64,000 nt of DNA from Bradysia coprophila (lineage: Eukaryota; Arthropoda; Insecta; Diptera; Sciaridae), in assembly GCF_014529535.1 (NCBI RefSeq), contig NW_023503972.1, positions 496,001 through 560,000 of the forward strand, read 5' to 3'. Of the stretch, positions 1 through 17,480 are shown one piece after another. The notes under the pieces were generated by a model. That model made no database searches and was not told the DNA's origin. It saw only the letters and a list, made by a program, of their open reading frames with translations. The position numbers and the translations under genes are program-made. Positions within the stretch are counted from its first letter, which is position 1; the number at the start of each line of letters is the position of its first letter.

Positions 1-1483
1 TAAGGACTTCCTTTCTCGTTAAACTTATGTGACTGTTTGAAGGAAAACTTACTCAAGATTAGTTCTTATCCTAGCGTTCTTACGTCTTCCTCGTTCAAGA
101 AACTGGGAATGTTTTCACCTATTATTTCGATGAACTTCTGGACTTATGACTTGTTTGAGGTCACTAGATGTCAATTCCTAAAATTGACTGACGTTATCAT
201 GGTCCACTTCCGTGTTCTACAACTTTGGAACATTAAAGAATTTAGCTGCGTCTCTGGACTCTAATGATGAGTGATGAAAGAACACTGAAAAACTCATCAT
301 ATGAAGATGAATGTCAAGAACAAGCAATTTGTGCCATGTGTCACAACTAGAAATGTACGAAAATGCATGGAAGTTGGAAGCCAAAATTCGGTTGATTGAA
401 ATTGAATAAATGACATTTGATTGGAAGTGAATTGCAGAGTGTTCAACTAAAATTACAATCGCATTGGACAAGAATAATTTAGTGACTGGAATTGACTAAA
501 TGGTTTGTATGCAATGTGACTTGGTAAGGTCAACGTTAAAGATAATACAGTGTTTAAGCAGAGAGTTTTTTTGACCAATTAAGTGTAAGTAATCTCGGGG
601 TGTAGCTGTCAAAACAGGAGGCAAAATTTGAATTTGTTTTGTATTTTGCAAAAAAAATTAAATTCAAATTTGGGAAAGACAAATTCAACCGAATGACATC
701 TACATGCAATTAAAACGAAGAAAACTCAAAATTGGTTTCACATGAAAACATACTGCCACGCAAATTACAATTTTCAGCTGACTTTATTGTGACAGCTATA
801 CCCCGAGATCAGTTATATTTCCTCTACTTAAACACCGTATTAACTTATTGTTACACGTTCAATGAACGTCGTTCATGCTCTCTGGGATTGTGCACAGGCA
901 CCATCTCGTATGTTGCAAGGTCAAGGTCTAGTGATGAGCAAGGTAATAACAGGTAAATTCTTAGAAACAAAACGCGACTTCTAATTGAATTATTGATCAA
1001 TTTATTGCAACTAAGGAAACGAAAAAGACTCTCAACAGATAGAGAATAGAGATGCAAGGCATTAGATGCTGTGGGCTGTCTGTTTTCATTAATTATATTC
1101 GTTAAATTTTCCTATAATTTCAATAGGTTTATTCCCGTCGGGGTTTATCATCCATGATAAATTTAACAGCTGTCATTGCAAATTATTCCGGGTAAATTTA
1201 GAATAGCCTCACATTTTATTGTTAAATTTTGTATTTTAAATTTTGTCTGACATTCACCCACACTCGTACTTTTCATGATTTCAGGGAAGAAGTGTCAATG
1301 CCAAATAAATAAAGGTAGCTAAGGAGCTATGAAGTAGCGAACAATAAAAAGTGGCAGAAATCTATCTTTGCAATTCTCATATGAAAAGATAAAATACAAT
1401 AGGGGAGTTCATGCGAAAAGTGCAGTTAAACGTTTAGAAAATCACAAATCACAAGAACTGCATTTTCTATAGAATTATTTTTA
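1..1483. other. Non-coding, no gene recognised
   Basis: AT-rich sequence with only short chance ORFs on both strands. No exon with flanking splice sites, no recognisable protein and no clear repeat boundary was found. It probably belongs to the intron or flank of the minus-strand G-alpha-q gene whose first coding exon lies at 10283-10400. Confidence 0.4.
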
Positions 1484-2707
1484 GACCCGTACGAAGTACT
1501 GGGGTCTTATAGGTTTACGCATACGTTTGTAACACGTCGAATTGGACTCCCTGAGTAAGGGGAAACCTATTGTGGTTGTCTAGAGATGCCAAATCCGCGA
1601 AAAAAAAAATGTCCGTCTGTCCGTCTGTCTGTCTGCACGAGTAAAACGAGTAACTTGAGTAAAACGCATCCGATTTTGAAAATTCTTTTTTTTCCCGTTT
1701 GGTAATGTCAAAAGACAGGCTAAGTTCGAAGATGAATGATTTTGGATCGACCCCTCCCGAGCTGTGGCCCAAAGGGTGCTTTACGGTTTTTCGAAGATAT
1801 CTCCGGACATTTAAACGTTAAACTTGTAAGTGATACGTCAAATAAAAGGTATTTACAATACCGATCGACAAAAAAAAGTTTATGGAAATCGGATGACCGA
1901 CTCGTGAGTTAGACCCCTTGGTGTGGAACAGGCACAGGGCGGCAAGCAGTTTTTGCTTGTAGGTCGGCCACATTTGAACATATTTCGTTCGTTTTAGCTT
2001 TATTAGATAGGTATTGACCGTACCAATCAGGGAAAAAAAAGTTTATGAAATTATGTTCTCCGGAGCGTGAGCTAGGTCTCTTGGAGTGAGTTCTTATCTG
2101 GCTACTCGGAAGTACAGTGAACGTGGTGTATTTTGACAATATCTCGAGTAAATTTTGACCGAATTTCATGAATTTTTTTTTGTTTGAAAGGTATTAACGA
2201 ATGTAAAGCGTCGGTACTATTTCCGGTCTCCTAACAAAATGGCTGCCGGCGGCCATATTGGATTTTAGTGAAAGTGGAACATCTTGGGAAAAATGATACT
2301 TAGAGAGTTTCTGTTAACATGGAAATAATTTGTTATGTGTGTGGGGTTTCAGGGATTCCATATACGGACATCTATATATACCTATATACAGCTATATTGA
2401 GCTATATACAGGCATATAGAGCTATATAATAGCATATATTTATCTGTGAAATGTTTATTTGTAGGAAAATATAGGTAAATATAGCGGTATATAGCTGTTT
2501 AAATAGGAATTTATGAAATTTGTCTTCGTACGGGGCTGTCTATATTGCCTCCGGCAATTTAGTTGTATATGATAACAAGGCAAAGAGTGGATAATGTAAG
2601 TGATTTTAAAGGGAGAATAGTTTTTCAGCAGAGGAGAAAATGAAGTAAGAGAAATGAAGAGTTTCACATTAAAGGCTTTTGATACGAATAGGTGTTTCGT
2701 ACGGGTC
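1484..2707. mobile_element. Non-coding repeat element with GACCCGTACGAA inverted ends
   Basis: The stretch begins with GACCCGTACGAA and ends with its inverse TTCGTACGGGTC, about 1.2 kb apart. Inside are a short CCGTCTGT tandem tract near 1612-1636 and a long run of TATATA-type repeats near 2370-2480. There is no coding capacity. I have the impression of similar GACCCGTACGAAGTAC sequences in other arthropod genomes, but that is memory and not a search. No convincing target-site duplication was found, so the class is undetermined. Confidence 0.55.
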
Positions 2708-2891
2708 GGCGTTAGCTATGTTTTTACAGTATGCCTCGCAGTATGCCTACATAGCAGCTGAATGATAATTTAATGTATGAAAATTTCTAACCAGGTTCTT
2801 TTTCTTATCGAAGTCTATGCGTTGTAGATAGAACAGAAGGGTTCCTGGAATGAATTCTGGATGAATATGAATGAACCGAATGAAGATTTAT

Positions 2892-4355
2892 AAGTCGATC
2901 AGTTGCATAACTTTGACCAGTTACATAACTTTGACCAATTTTACACCATTGACCAATTATACACATTTGACCAGTTATACATAGAGGTGTGCACCGCCGA
3001 TTTTACGCCGGCGCGCCGCCGATTTTTGGCTCACGCCGACAAACGCCGCCGCCGAGAAAAATCGACCAACGCCGCCGCCGCCGCCGATTCCTTTTTCGAC
3101 GCGCCGAAATATTACATATTAATCAATTTTTTACAAAAATATTCCTTTTATATGCTCCGTACAAACGACACTAGGCAATGTCTTGAAGACATAAAATTCC
3201 TCTTTCTGTTTAAAGATTTGTCGATTAGTTGTCCTTTCAAAAATTTAAGATTTCAGATAGGTTTTCAGGCCATGTCAGAAACTCTATTTGGTTATTAAAC
3301 AATGAAATTTCTAGGTTCTAGTTCAAATCTGAAGCTTCAAAATAACGTGATAAAATAACAACTAGATCAATGATTTAATAATTTTATGTCATTGAACTAG
3401 ATATAATCTCTACCAAACATTTTGTAAATTCCACTAAATAATTTTGAATTTTGAGTTGTACCACCATTATTTATATACCCCTCGATAAATACGTTTCGAA
3501 GGTATACACATTGGAGAAAAACACAAACGTTTTTAATGAAATTATCTGGCACTAGATATCAACCACTCTCACTCGAAGGAATTTTTAGAAATGTTGATAC
3601 AGCGCAATAATCGATTAACACTAAAAATTGAATTGAATTTTCGTAAGACTTAGTGACATATTTCTGGCCAATCCATTCTTCAAATCGATTTTTCACCGTG
3701 GAGAATAGAGAAAAATGTAGATCTTGACGTCTAGCATATTTTTCTCTTTCTGTACAAAAATGTCCTATTATGGCCTCACAATGAAAACCCGATTTAAAGA
3801 ATGTTTTGCAAGCCTTTGTGGTACAAATCTTTCATTAGTCGGTATCGAGACTTTGACCCTTCCAGGTCTTAGGCGCCTTTTAAGAAAGTCAATTAAAAAT
3901 CCTGTAAACGTTTCGAGTTTCCATTGTACGTCAAACATTAGTTAATTAACTAAAAAGTATTTCCAGTTTCCCCGACATTTTTAATGAATTGATATTAGAT
4001 TAGAAAAAAACTAAAATTTAAATGTTAAGAATAAATATTAAAGATTTCGGCGCGCCGAAAACGCCGCCGCCGCCGACTCTAATTTCCTTTCGGCGCACCG
4101 CCGCCGACTTCTCAACACTCGGCGCACCGCCGCCGACGTTTTCAAAGCCGGCGCACACCTCTAGTTATACACCTTTGACCAGTAATACACCTTTGACCAG
4201 TTATACACCTTTGACCAGTTATACACCTTTGACCAGTTATACACCTTTGACCAGTTATATAAATTTGACCAATTATACACCTTTGACCAGTTATATTGCT
4301 TTGATCAATTGCATTACTTTGATCAGTTATTCAACTTTGTCCAGTTACATAATTT
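2892..4355 (+). repeat. 18-bp minisatellite split by a transposon
   Basis: An 18-bp unit close to GTTATACACCTTTGACCA is repeated at 2892-2981 and again at 4164-4355. The purest copies are at 4164-4260; units decay toward both outer ends. The array is interrupted by the hAT-like element at 2982-4163. Because 18 is a multiple of three, the array reads as a repeated SYTPLT peptide in one frame, but nothing suggests translation. Confidence 0.85.
2982..4163. mobile_element. hAT-like non-autonomous element, copy 1
   Basis: Ends are TAGAGGTGTGCACCGCC and its approximate inverse GGCGCACACCTCTA. The element is flanked on both sides by GTTATACA (2974-2981 and 4164-4171), a perfect 8-bp target-site duplication typical of hAT transposons. 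The terminal 100-150 bp at each end are dense in CGCCGCCG and GGCGCGCC, unlike the AT-rich interior. No transposase is present; the interior ORFs near 3000-3300 resemble nothing known. It sits inside an 18-bp minisatellite. A second copy with the same ends is at 23180-25016. Confidence 0.88.
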
Positions 4356-5997
4356 TGATTAACATATCCTCAAAGTGTTTTCTTCTTTCAAATCCTTTGT
4401 CAATGAAATCTACAAATATCTGCCACCCGACATAGAGTTACGGTCAACGTGTACCTCGTTAAAATTTATGAATTCCTTGCGCATCTATGGACTGTAAAAT
4501 TAACTGAAATTAACTCACATCAGTGAAGCCACAGTGAACGTCCCCGTATAGGCCTATCATTGGTAAATTCATTTACAGAATTTACAGAAGATTACCGAAA
4601 TTTACCTCATTCACCGACGAATAAACTCGGTAAAATTTCGGTAAACTTCAGAAAATTTCGGTATAAACAAAACCAAAATCATAAAACTCTTAAACGTCAG
4701 TCCGTAGGGGACGCTTTACACGAAAGATTTACAAAAAAATTTGATGATATTATTGCGATGATATCCTTGCCGTTTCTAAAAGGTTAAAAAAATAATTTTC
4801 TTGAAGATATTGAAAGGCTAAACAAATATTCGCTCAGATTACTATTAATCATCAAAAGATTTCAGACAACTTCTGAAAACCGAATAAGACATCACACTCT
4901 GCATTTATGTGAGAAGCTTTCCATACCAGTCATCGACACGTTTTGTAGCAGAACAGGAAAAAAGACATTTTAAAATGTCTTTTTTTGTAGCAGAAAAGGA
5001 AAGGGACAATGTTTCCGTGAGGGACTAATGCTAGTCTACCTAAGTACGAAAGATTTTTCGGTCGACGTTGTCATTTATAACAATGTACGAGCGCAAAAAG
5101 TGTATAAAGCAAGGTATAAAGCGTCAATGAAACATGCAATTTTTGACAGTAGCATTGTTCCTAGCCAAAATATTCCCTTTGCGCATATTCAACATTCAAT
5201 GATATGGATCATTCATAATTTTGTACATTGCGTCGACATTTGATATTCGGTGTGAATGAGGTTAGAGTTGCGTAGTGCTGAAAAATGTGTGCACACGGTA
5301 TAAATGAATAAAAAAAATTTTTTGTTGGACATAGGATGGGTTTTCTATATACGATGATGAACATAAAATCACTGCTCTGATTAGTAACACAGAAACTTAA
5401 TTAATATTTCAGTGTAAACGCCTCGATAACATTAGACGAGTCCTATTGCATTGTTAGGACTGAAATGAATTGTTCGTTGCGAATATGACATTTGCCGATT
5501 GATTGGAGGAAACAGTCCTCAAATTTACCTTGTCGTGTATGTAAAAGGTTTTCTGTAGGAATTTAAAGCAAACGGGGAGTTCTTCAACGTACATGTTGAA
5601 CTGATCAGTTGCGAAAAATGAATTTAAAAACTTCGCTTTGAAACGATGTGTGTGGTGATACTGAAGAGAGCATTCAATATTTGAAATCCACAAAACAATT
5701 TTCAAAGAATGTTACAGGAGTTATTTCCGCGTCTGTCTTGGACGTGATATTTAGACAATTTTGCTTGCATTCTCTTGTTGCACAAACCATGCGCGAGCTA
5801 CATGCGAAAGCCAAATTAAATTAACCGTCCGCAACAGAAGCGTACACTATGCTACGAGCTTAAAGTTTTCTATGGGAAAGGACGCCTACTACAAAAATCA
5901 ACTTACAAACTTACAATCAACTTGTGGAAAAGGACGGTTGGGCTGAACTATTTATATTTCGTAAAATTTCGATATTCAGAGCTAAAATTTCTCAAAA
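4356..5997. other. Non-coding, no gene recognised
   Basis: Short ORFs only, none with splice context or family resemblance. Small local features include a duplicated TTTTTGTAGCAGAA-like pair near 4945-4995. No element boundary is clear. Confidence 0.35.
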
Positions 5998-6107
5998 GTT
6001 GTTCCTTGCAACTCCATTAACATTTTTTCCTCAGTCGTCGACTTTTAAAAGTTCTTCTATGAACGTCGACGTCTTAGGGAAAAATGTGCAGAGTTGCAAG
6101 GAATAAC
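5998..6107. mobile_element. Short MITE with TTCCTTGCAACTC inverted ends
   Basis: About 110 bp bounded by GTTCCTTGCAACTC and its inverse GAGTTGCAAGGAATAAC. The inner part also folds on itself around GTCGTCGAC-type sequence. There is no coding content. It lies immediately left of the larger foldback element at 6125-6810. Confidence 0.55.
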
Positions 6108-6124
6108 TTTGCCTTTAAATGTCA

Positions 6125-6810
6125 CACAGTGTTCCAAAACGTTACTGCCACATTCATAAATCTATTTTTGACATCAATACGTCACTTTGCGACCCCTTTA
6201 TGTACCGAATTACCCTACAGTAACAGTAGACTTTCGAAAAACCAAGAAAAAATTTTCTTGGTTTTTTGGGTTTTGGAGCCCATTTTCCCCGTGAGGGGAT
6301 TGTAAATTTTCCTTGTTAATTATAAAAATCTTAAGGACGTTGCAACTTGCATTGAGACACCTCAAGCACACTTCTTATGGTATTTTCTATGTTCCCCTGC
6401 CTCTCGCCTTCACTTACTACTGCAGAAATGTTAGAGACAACGATTTTATTTCATGAGGCTTTTTTTAATTTTTTTGGTTATTGATGAAAATGTGGAATAA
6501 GATATCTGTTTTACAGCGATTGGTGAGCGGATAGGTTCGGGAACATAGAAAATACCATAAGGAGTATGCTTGAGGTGTCTCAATGCAAGTTGCAACGTCC
6601 TCATAATTTTTATATTTAACAAGGAAAATTTACAATCCCCTCACGGGGAAAATGGGCTCCAAAACCCAAAAAACCAAGAAAAATTTTTCTTGGTTTTTCA
6701 AAATTCTACTGTTACTGTATGGTAATTCGGTACATAAAGGGGTCGCAAAGTGACGTACTGATGTCAAAAATAGATTTATGAATGTGGCAGTAACGTTTTG
6801 GAACACTGTG
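6125..6810. mobile_element. Foldback element with ~275-bp inverted arms
   Basis: The sequence from CACAGTGTTCCAAAACG (6125) is repeated nearly exactly in inverse orientation ending CGTTTTGGAACACTGTG (6810). Arms run about 6125-6395 and 6527-6810 around a spacer of roughly 130 bp. GTCA flanks both sides (6121-6124, 6811-6814), a possible 4-bp target duplication. Each arm encodes the same short out-of-context ORF, which is a by-product of the duplication and not a gene. Confidence 0.8.
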
Positions 6811-9189
6811 GTCATAAGACAAGTATGTCACCATTTCGATACAAGTGCGAAAAAGTATGTCAAATAAGTGGTGTTGACATAGATTTTGATGTTGTAAATG
6901 TCAATCGCAGAAAATCTGCTAATTTGTTGGCTACTGTTGTAAAGGTTTCAAAAGAATAGGTTAAACAACTTCTAACTTCCTCACGAAAGCGATGGAATCA
7001 AAAGTTCTCTGTGTCACCAACTAGGTTTGGGTAACAATTTCAACTTAAGTTGACTATTTACACAATATATAATGAGAGTTTTGGTAATACATAATGAGTG
7101 CGTTTAACCCTTCGCCTTCGTGGCTGTCGTAACCTGTTATTTCAGAACCTTGACTAATGTCGTTGAACCGAATTCGAACATTTTGTTCAAATTAATATAG
7201 CCGATGTGTTAGACAAAGAGACCCATCCGTATAACAGCTGACTGAAAAATTTTCTTTCTTTTTTTTGACCCAATAAATAAATAAATAAAAAATTCCCCAG
7301 ACGAGCAGAAATTCCTTGAACAAAAAAAAAGTTCAATAAAACTTCACTCGAAACGAAAGTTTTCAAACGGATAAATATTCCGCACATTCAATTCGAATGA
7401 AAAATTTCCGGTTTAAGAACTATTTTGCATTATTTTTTCATATATATCTCTTAAAAAAATGGTATTCTAAGAATGAAATGAACTTGTTGAAGATTCGTTA
7501 TCAACAGATGTATAATAATACGAGAAAAACGGGTGTGTTTTCGATGCGAATTCATATTTAATATTATCACCATAATATATTGATTACTCATAAGTCGAAA
7601 GCATTTCTGATGCCTGGACTCTGGTGGGAGCTGGGAATGTAAGATACATACTTTCATGACTGGGCGGCAAGGCATTGATGTGCATTTATTGCAAATATAA
7701 AATGTGTAGGATGTACATAGTACATAGCCTCGCTATTATATACACACAAACTAATACGTTTAATGCATTTTTCATATTGTAACTTCCATACCTCCCTTCA
7801 TATTCCATGCCCCATAGCAAATATAATTGCATTAACTATTGCCTGTTGAGTGGGTACTGGGAATTCGTTTAGGTTTGTTGTGGAGAAATTGCGGTGCATA
7901 TTTCGTCAAAAGCATACTTCAATGAATCAATCCATTATGAGCGGATGGGATGGGAGACGCTGGTAGAGAAGTTTTAAATGGGTTAAAATTGGTATATCCT
8001 GCACACTATTCTGGCATGCTGTATTTTTGCGGAGTAATGTTGTGACGAAGAATATTGTCGTCGTAATTGAAAACTTAGTAATTAGTGTTCTCAAGTGTGC
8101 CATGCACATTTTCTCATAATCAAATTGTTATGGCATCCTACACAACCAGTCAAATGGCAACTATGACAAGATTTTTCCCTATCACAAAATCAACCTCCGT
8201 CCCTGAATGAATTTCGGAAACGAATTGGAAAATATCGACGAAGAAGAGTCGCGATTAAAATTGTTTTTCGAAAATATCGTTGAATGACTTTATTGCGCTT
8301 TAAAATAAATAAAATGACACGAAGAATATATCATCAGAGAAAGGATAACAACAAACCGAATGGTAACACCAACATTTCGAAGTAAATATGGGTCTGTGTG
8401 CGCTATGTATACACACACTTCCAATAAAATAAATTCGTTGGGAGGTGCAGTAATGCATGAAAAAGTCAATTTAATTCTATACCTTTCAAAACCTCTCACA
8501 TCTATGACACATTTATTAAGTTAGCAGTAATGTGCTAATGATTACAACAGTGCGATCTTCTTAGAGCGATTTCAAATTGATACGTTCACGTTTTGTGATA
8601 TATATCCGAGAGAGTTAAATTAAAAGCGATTTTAGCGAAACATTGAAATGATAATAAAAGGCAAATATTTGTTGATCGCTAGAATATTGAGAGAAGGTAT
8701 AGCGTACGGTTTATGATATTGATGAGTGGAACCGTGCATCAGACAAACAATCTATTAATAAATCCAATACAGTCTTTTGGTAGGGCAGTGGAATATTTTT
8801 TCGATTTTAAATTGCTTTGCAACTGATTCCCAAAATTTAAATAGCAATCGCCGTTCTAATTGATGAACATGGCCATGACTCATATCAGAATAGCTTAAAT
8901 GCATAAACGGGTCATGCCACATTAGCGAATTATAAGAAAAATATTTAATTCATTTAGCTCCGGCTCAAATTGGATGTCAATGTAAATACAAGTGTGAATA
9001 GTAGGACGTTTGATCACTGTTTCGATCTGAGAGAAAATTAAATCTTTCGACGTTTTGCATTAATAATGCAGTTCGAAAATTCCATTACTCATCAGGCCAT
9101 GGCGACAGTGCTCTAGGAACACTATGTCAATTTGAACACGAACAAGTACAGCGAATCATAATCGAAATGAAATTTCAATTCATTACTGC
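6811..9189. other. Non-coding, no gene recognised
   Basis: AT-rich sequence with scattered short ORFs on the minus strand at 7187-8500. None shows splice signals or a recognisable domain. No repeat boundary was resolved. Confidence 0.35.
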
Positions 9190-9395
9190 ACAGCACGAAC
9201 ATAGAAAATATTCGGAAGCTGATGAATTCACAGTAGGCACTGCGTTGATGTTATACAGATAGATGACTTGTTTTCGTTGTATGAGTTAAAACATACAATA
9301 CAAACAATCCTAAGCGGCAGCTCGTATCACTAAAGCCTCCAAATTTGACATTTGTCAATTCAGTGTTCATGCTAAGTAGCAGTGCTGTGATCACT
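9190..9395 (-). mobile_element. MITE copy (empty-site copy of the 33.7 kb repeat)
   Basis: The segment 9263-9390 matches, in inverse orientation, 33668-33736 joined to 34505-34567. Shared landmarks are the blocks GGAGGCTTTAGTGATA, CCGCTTAGG and TTAACTCATACAACGAAAAC. This copy lacks the 768-bp insertion that splits the other copy, so it records the pre-insertion state. Both copies have AGCACTGCT-like terminal sequence with GTTCATGCTA just inside, suggesting the repeat is itself a MITE. The outer limit near 9190 is approximate. Confidence 0.6.
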
Positions 9396-14499
<5,104 letters not shown>

Positions 14500-14539
14500 A
14501 CTAAATGTCGAAATTCAAAATGGTTGTTTCGATTGTCGA

Positions 14540-15440
14540 CCAGGGGTATGACACTTCGAACATAATTTTTTGGTATACCGATTCACAGATTTTTTTCGTT
14601 TTTTTGTTAGGTTGAAATTCCATATACAAACTGTGCAATACCGGTAATACCTTTCAGCTCATTACCGATGAGCACAAATGTACCGAAATGTTTTCGAACC
14701 GGTGGTCGAACCGGCCGAATTTATAGTCGCAAATGCTTCTAGTTCTCCAAATTAATTAAAATCTGCCTATTTTGGTAAAAAAAACTTTGAAACGAACAGA
14801 ACAGGCCGTACACGATCTGGAATTGTGATTTTTATTTACATTAAAACTGACATATGGAACGAATGAACAAGAAATTGACGGAGTTGTTGTAAAGAAACGA
14901 AAATTAATTGGGACAAAAGTCGGCAATCTGCCGATGCACTGAAAATTTCACCGAAAATCTCTGAAACAAAAAAAAAACAAATTTTATTTACCAACAGAAT
15001 GTACCATCGGTTTTTGCATTTAAAATGTTTGTCGATTTATTTGACTGACTTTGCGGAAAGTAATCAAAATTCCAAATAAGAATTGCTCGTTCCAAAGTTT
15101 GTTTTCTACAAAAAGAATCAGATTTTACATTATTTTATTGGAGAACTACGTGCATATTCGGTGTTAATTATTATAGTATACTGTACCACCCGCCACCGGT
15201 TCGAATACATTTCGGTACATTTGTGGCATTGTCGGTATCATACAGTTTGTGACACTCGTGACACTTCGAACGACTGGTATAGATTTTTGTTTGTTTTTGT
15301 TAGGTTGAATTTCCATACCAAACTGTGCAATACCGGCAAGACCTTTTATTTCATTACCAATAATACCGACAATACCACAAATGCAGCGACGTGATTTGAA
15401 CTGGTGGCGGATGGTACCGTTTCGAATGTCGAATGTGCAT
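14540..15440. repeat. Pair of diverged repeats with AACTGTGCAATACCGG
   Basis: Two segments, about 14540-14720 and 15250-15440, share ACACTTCGAAC, TTTTTGTTAGGTTGAA, AACTGTGCAATACCGG and the downstream CATTACC block in the same order. Both are rich in the motif TACCG. They look like two diverged direct copies of an unidentified repeat. Confidence 0.6.
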
Positions 15441-15671
15441 CATCTTTTCCATCATCTGAATTGCACTGCCGAATAAACCGATCGGCGGTACATTTCGATC
15501 AATGGAAAATGGATTTTTCGTTATTTTTCAATATTTGATGTTTGATGTTACAAAAGTTACAAGTATTTTGTTTGCAAGAGAGGGTATTGATCCTATGCTT
15601 GATAATGATTTTTAGTCTAATAGCCTCGCGCTGTGGGTGAGTTATAGTGTTGTATTTAGTCCGTTGCAAAA

Positions 15672-15813
15672 GCGTAATGCTTAGCTTCCTCTTACCAAAA
15701 AAACTACTCCGTGTGAGAGACAAAATTGAATTTTTTCAATTTTTCCTTTGTTTATTTGACAGCTTGCTCTCTCACGGAGTACTTTTTGTTGAGTGGAATG
15801 GACACTTAACGTT
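15672..15813 (+). mobile_element. MITE copy A (partner at 63.3 kb)
   Basis: About 140 bp bounded by CTCTTACCAAAAAAACTACT and the inverse AGTACTTTTTGTTGAG. It is nearly identical in order and sequence to 63322-63437. Shared inner blocks include GTGAGAGACAAAATTGAA and TTTGTTTATTTGACAGCT. No coding potential. Confidence 0.75.
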
Positions 15814-16263
15814 AAAAAACCGGAATGAATATGAAAATGAAACGTTGTCAAACTTCACCCGGATGAGAGTTCAATGCCACACAATATTGTTCATTTTTGC
15901 AAGTTCAATGAAAGAAAGTCTCATTTGAGTACGTCATTTGTGCTTTTCAACTCGAATTTGAAATTATAGCACAAGGACTGTAATTCGGTGTCTCTGTTGT
16001 AGCATCTTTGGTTTCGTTCGGTTTCTTTTATAACCTTTTCTTTTTATTTATTTTTGGTCTGTGTAGTGTGGCCACTGAACGTAAGTATTATTTGATAACT
16101 TGAATTCGATCATTGTCGTTGTTTCTCTTTGTTAAAAATTGTTCAGTTTGGATGGGCGATTACTAGATTCTGAAAGAACAGGTTAATCACCTACAAAGGC
16201 AGGTGGCATCCAAATTTAGACAGTCCAGTGTTTATTTTCCATGTACACGTTAAGAACTGGAAC
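15814..16263. other. Non-coding, nothing recognised
   Basis: No ORF or repeat boundary that I can support in this interval. Confidence 0.3.
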
Positions 16264-16415
16264 CAACGCACTTGAAGCAAAAGTGCTTCTAATGACAGCT
16301 GCCAAATAGAGGACTATTTTGTATGAACATTTTTTACAGTGTCAAAATTTGTTTGATACACTGTCCAGTTTCAGAGTGCTCTATTTAGAGTACCACTCAT
16401 GCTTGAAGTGCGTTG
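16264..16415. mobile_element. Small MITE, CAACGCACTT ends, copy A
   Basis: A 152-bp repeat beginning CAACGCACTTGAAG and ending CTTGAAGTGCGTTG. A second copy at 34017-34152 shares the ends and the internal blocks TTTTTACAGTG, GATACACTGTC and CTCATGCTTGAAGTG. Non-coding. Confidence 0.75.
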
Positions 16416-17480
16416 ATAGAACTCATAAAGGTGTCTTAGACTGTTCTTTTCGAGGGCAATAACATCACAATTTGTTCGTTCTTTTAACAATAGAAAGCTT
16501 CAATGTTTGAGCGAAGCTTCTTATGCACTCGAGGGTTGATGATTTTGATTTGAAATAGAATTACGTGCAAAAACTCTATTTCGATTCCGAATTTGGATAC
16601 ATTTTCCGAAGAAATTTGTGTTCGTTATCTCATTCTTCGTCTTGCCCTGACAACTAAATATATGAATTTGTTTAGTGCTTATCGACATCCACTCACATTT
16701 GCCCAGTGTTTTATCATAGGCTTATTTAACCAACATTTACTCTCACTGACCTCGGCCAGCAAGATTAACTGACAAAATTTAAGTTTTCAGAAGAACTCCG
16801 GCTGAGTTTACGGGATCTCATAATTTTTAGACTTAAGAGGTCATTCGAATAGTGCCGCTGTCCTGGGGAAAGAGAGGTCAGACCGAAGCCTATTTGCATG
16901 ACCCCATTAAGAGACCGTTCCACGTCATGTAATAGTCTAGAAACGGAACATGTCCAATTAGCGAATTATAACAAAAGTGAAATTTCATTGATAGTTCGTC
17001 GAATAGGGTGATGATGTCATTAGATTTGTCTCGATGTAACAGAAGAACAATCATTGCCAACCTATGGGGAATGAAATTTCATTTTTCTGCAGTAGATATG
17101 CTATGCATCAGTCCATATTATGAAGGGAGGAGGTCATCAATGATTTCCACATCATCTAAATGCCACGATAGTAACAACAAAAAGATTATTTTTATCTGTT
17201 TTTCGAGTCTATGTTTTATTGATAGCAATAATATCCGACCGCTGTATCCATTGCAACAAGCAGTCAGCACATAATTCCGATTTGAAAATTGTCAGTGAAA
17301 TATTTTATGAAGAGAATAATACTTCAATTGGGTCTAATAATAAGTATCGTGTGTACACAGAAAGAGTAAACAATAAACGGACTCGCATTAGTAAGAAATA
17401 ATTAAAAAACAAAACAAAACGAAAAATTACATTAACAACAACAACAATATACGCTAAGAGACGGCGACCAATCGGACTGG
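16416..17480. other. Non-coding; 3' flank of the DnaJ gene
   Basis: Contains an AATAAA polyadenylation signal on the minus strand at 17215-17220, about 260 bp past the stop codon of the DnaJ-family gene at 17481. Other short ORFs here have no support. Confidence 0.45.

Noticed and set aside
4022..4435. ORF with repeated SYTPLT, resembling a repetitive secreted protein
   Set aside because: The repeat is the 18-bp minisatellite and the ORF runs from inside a transposon into it; no promoter or splice context.
6084..6305. A plus-strand ORF and a near-identical minus-strand ORF at 6630-6815, apparently two related genes
   Set aside because: They are the two arms of the inverted repeat 6125-6810; the similarity comes from the palindrome and no family or splice signals support translation.
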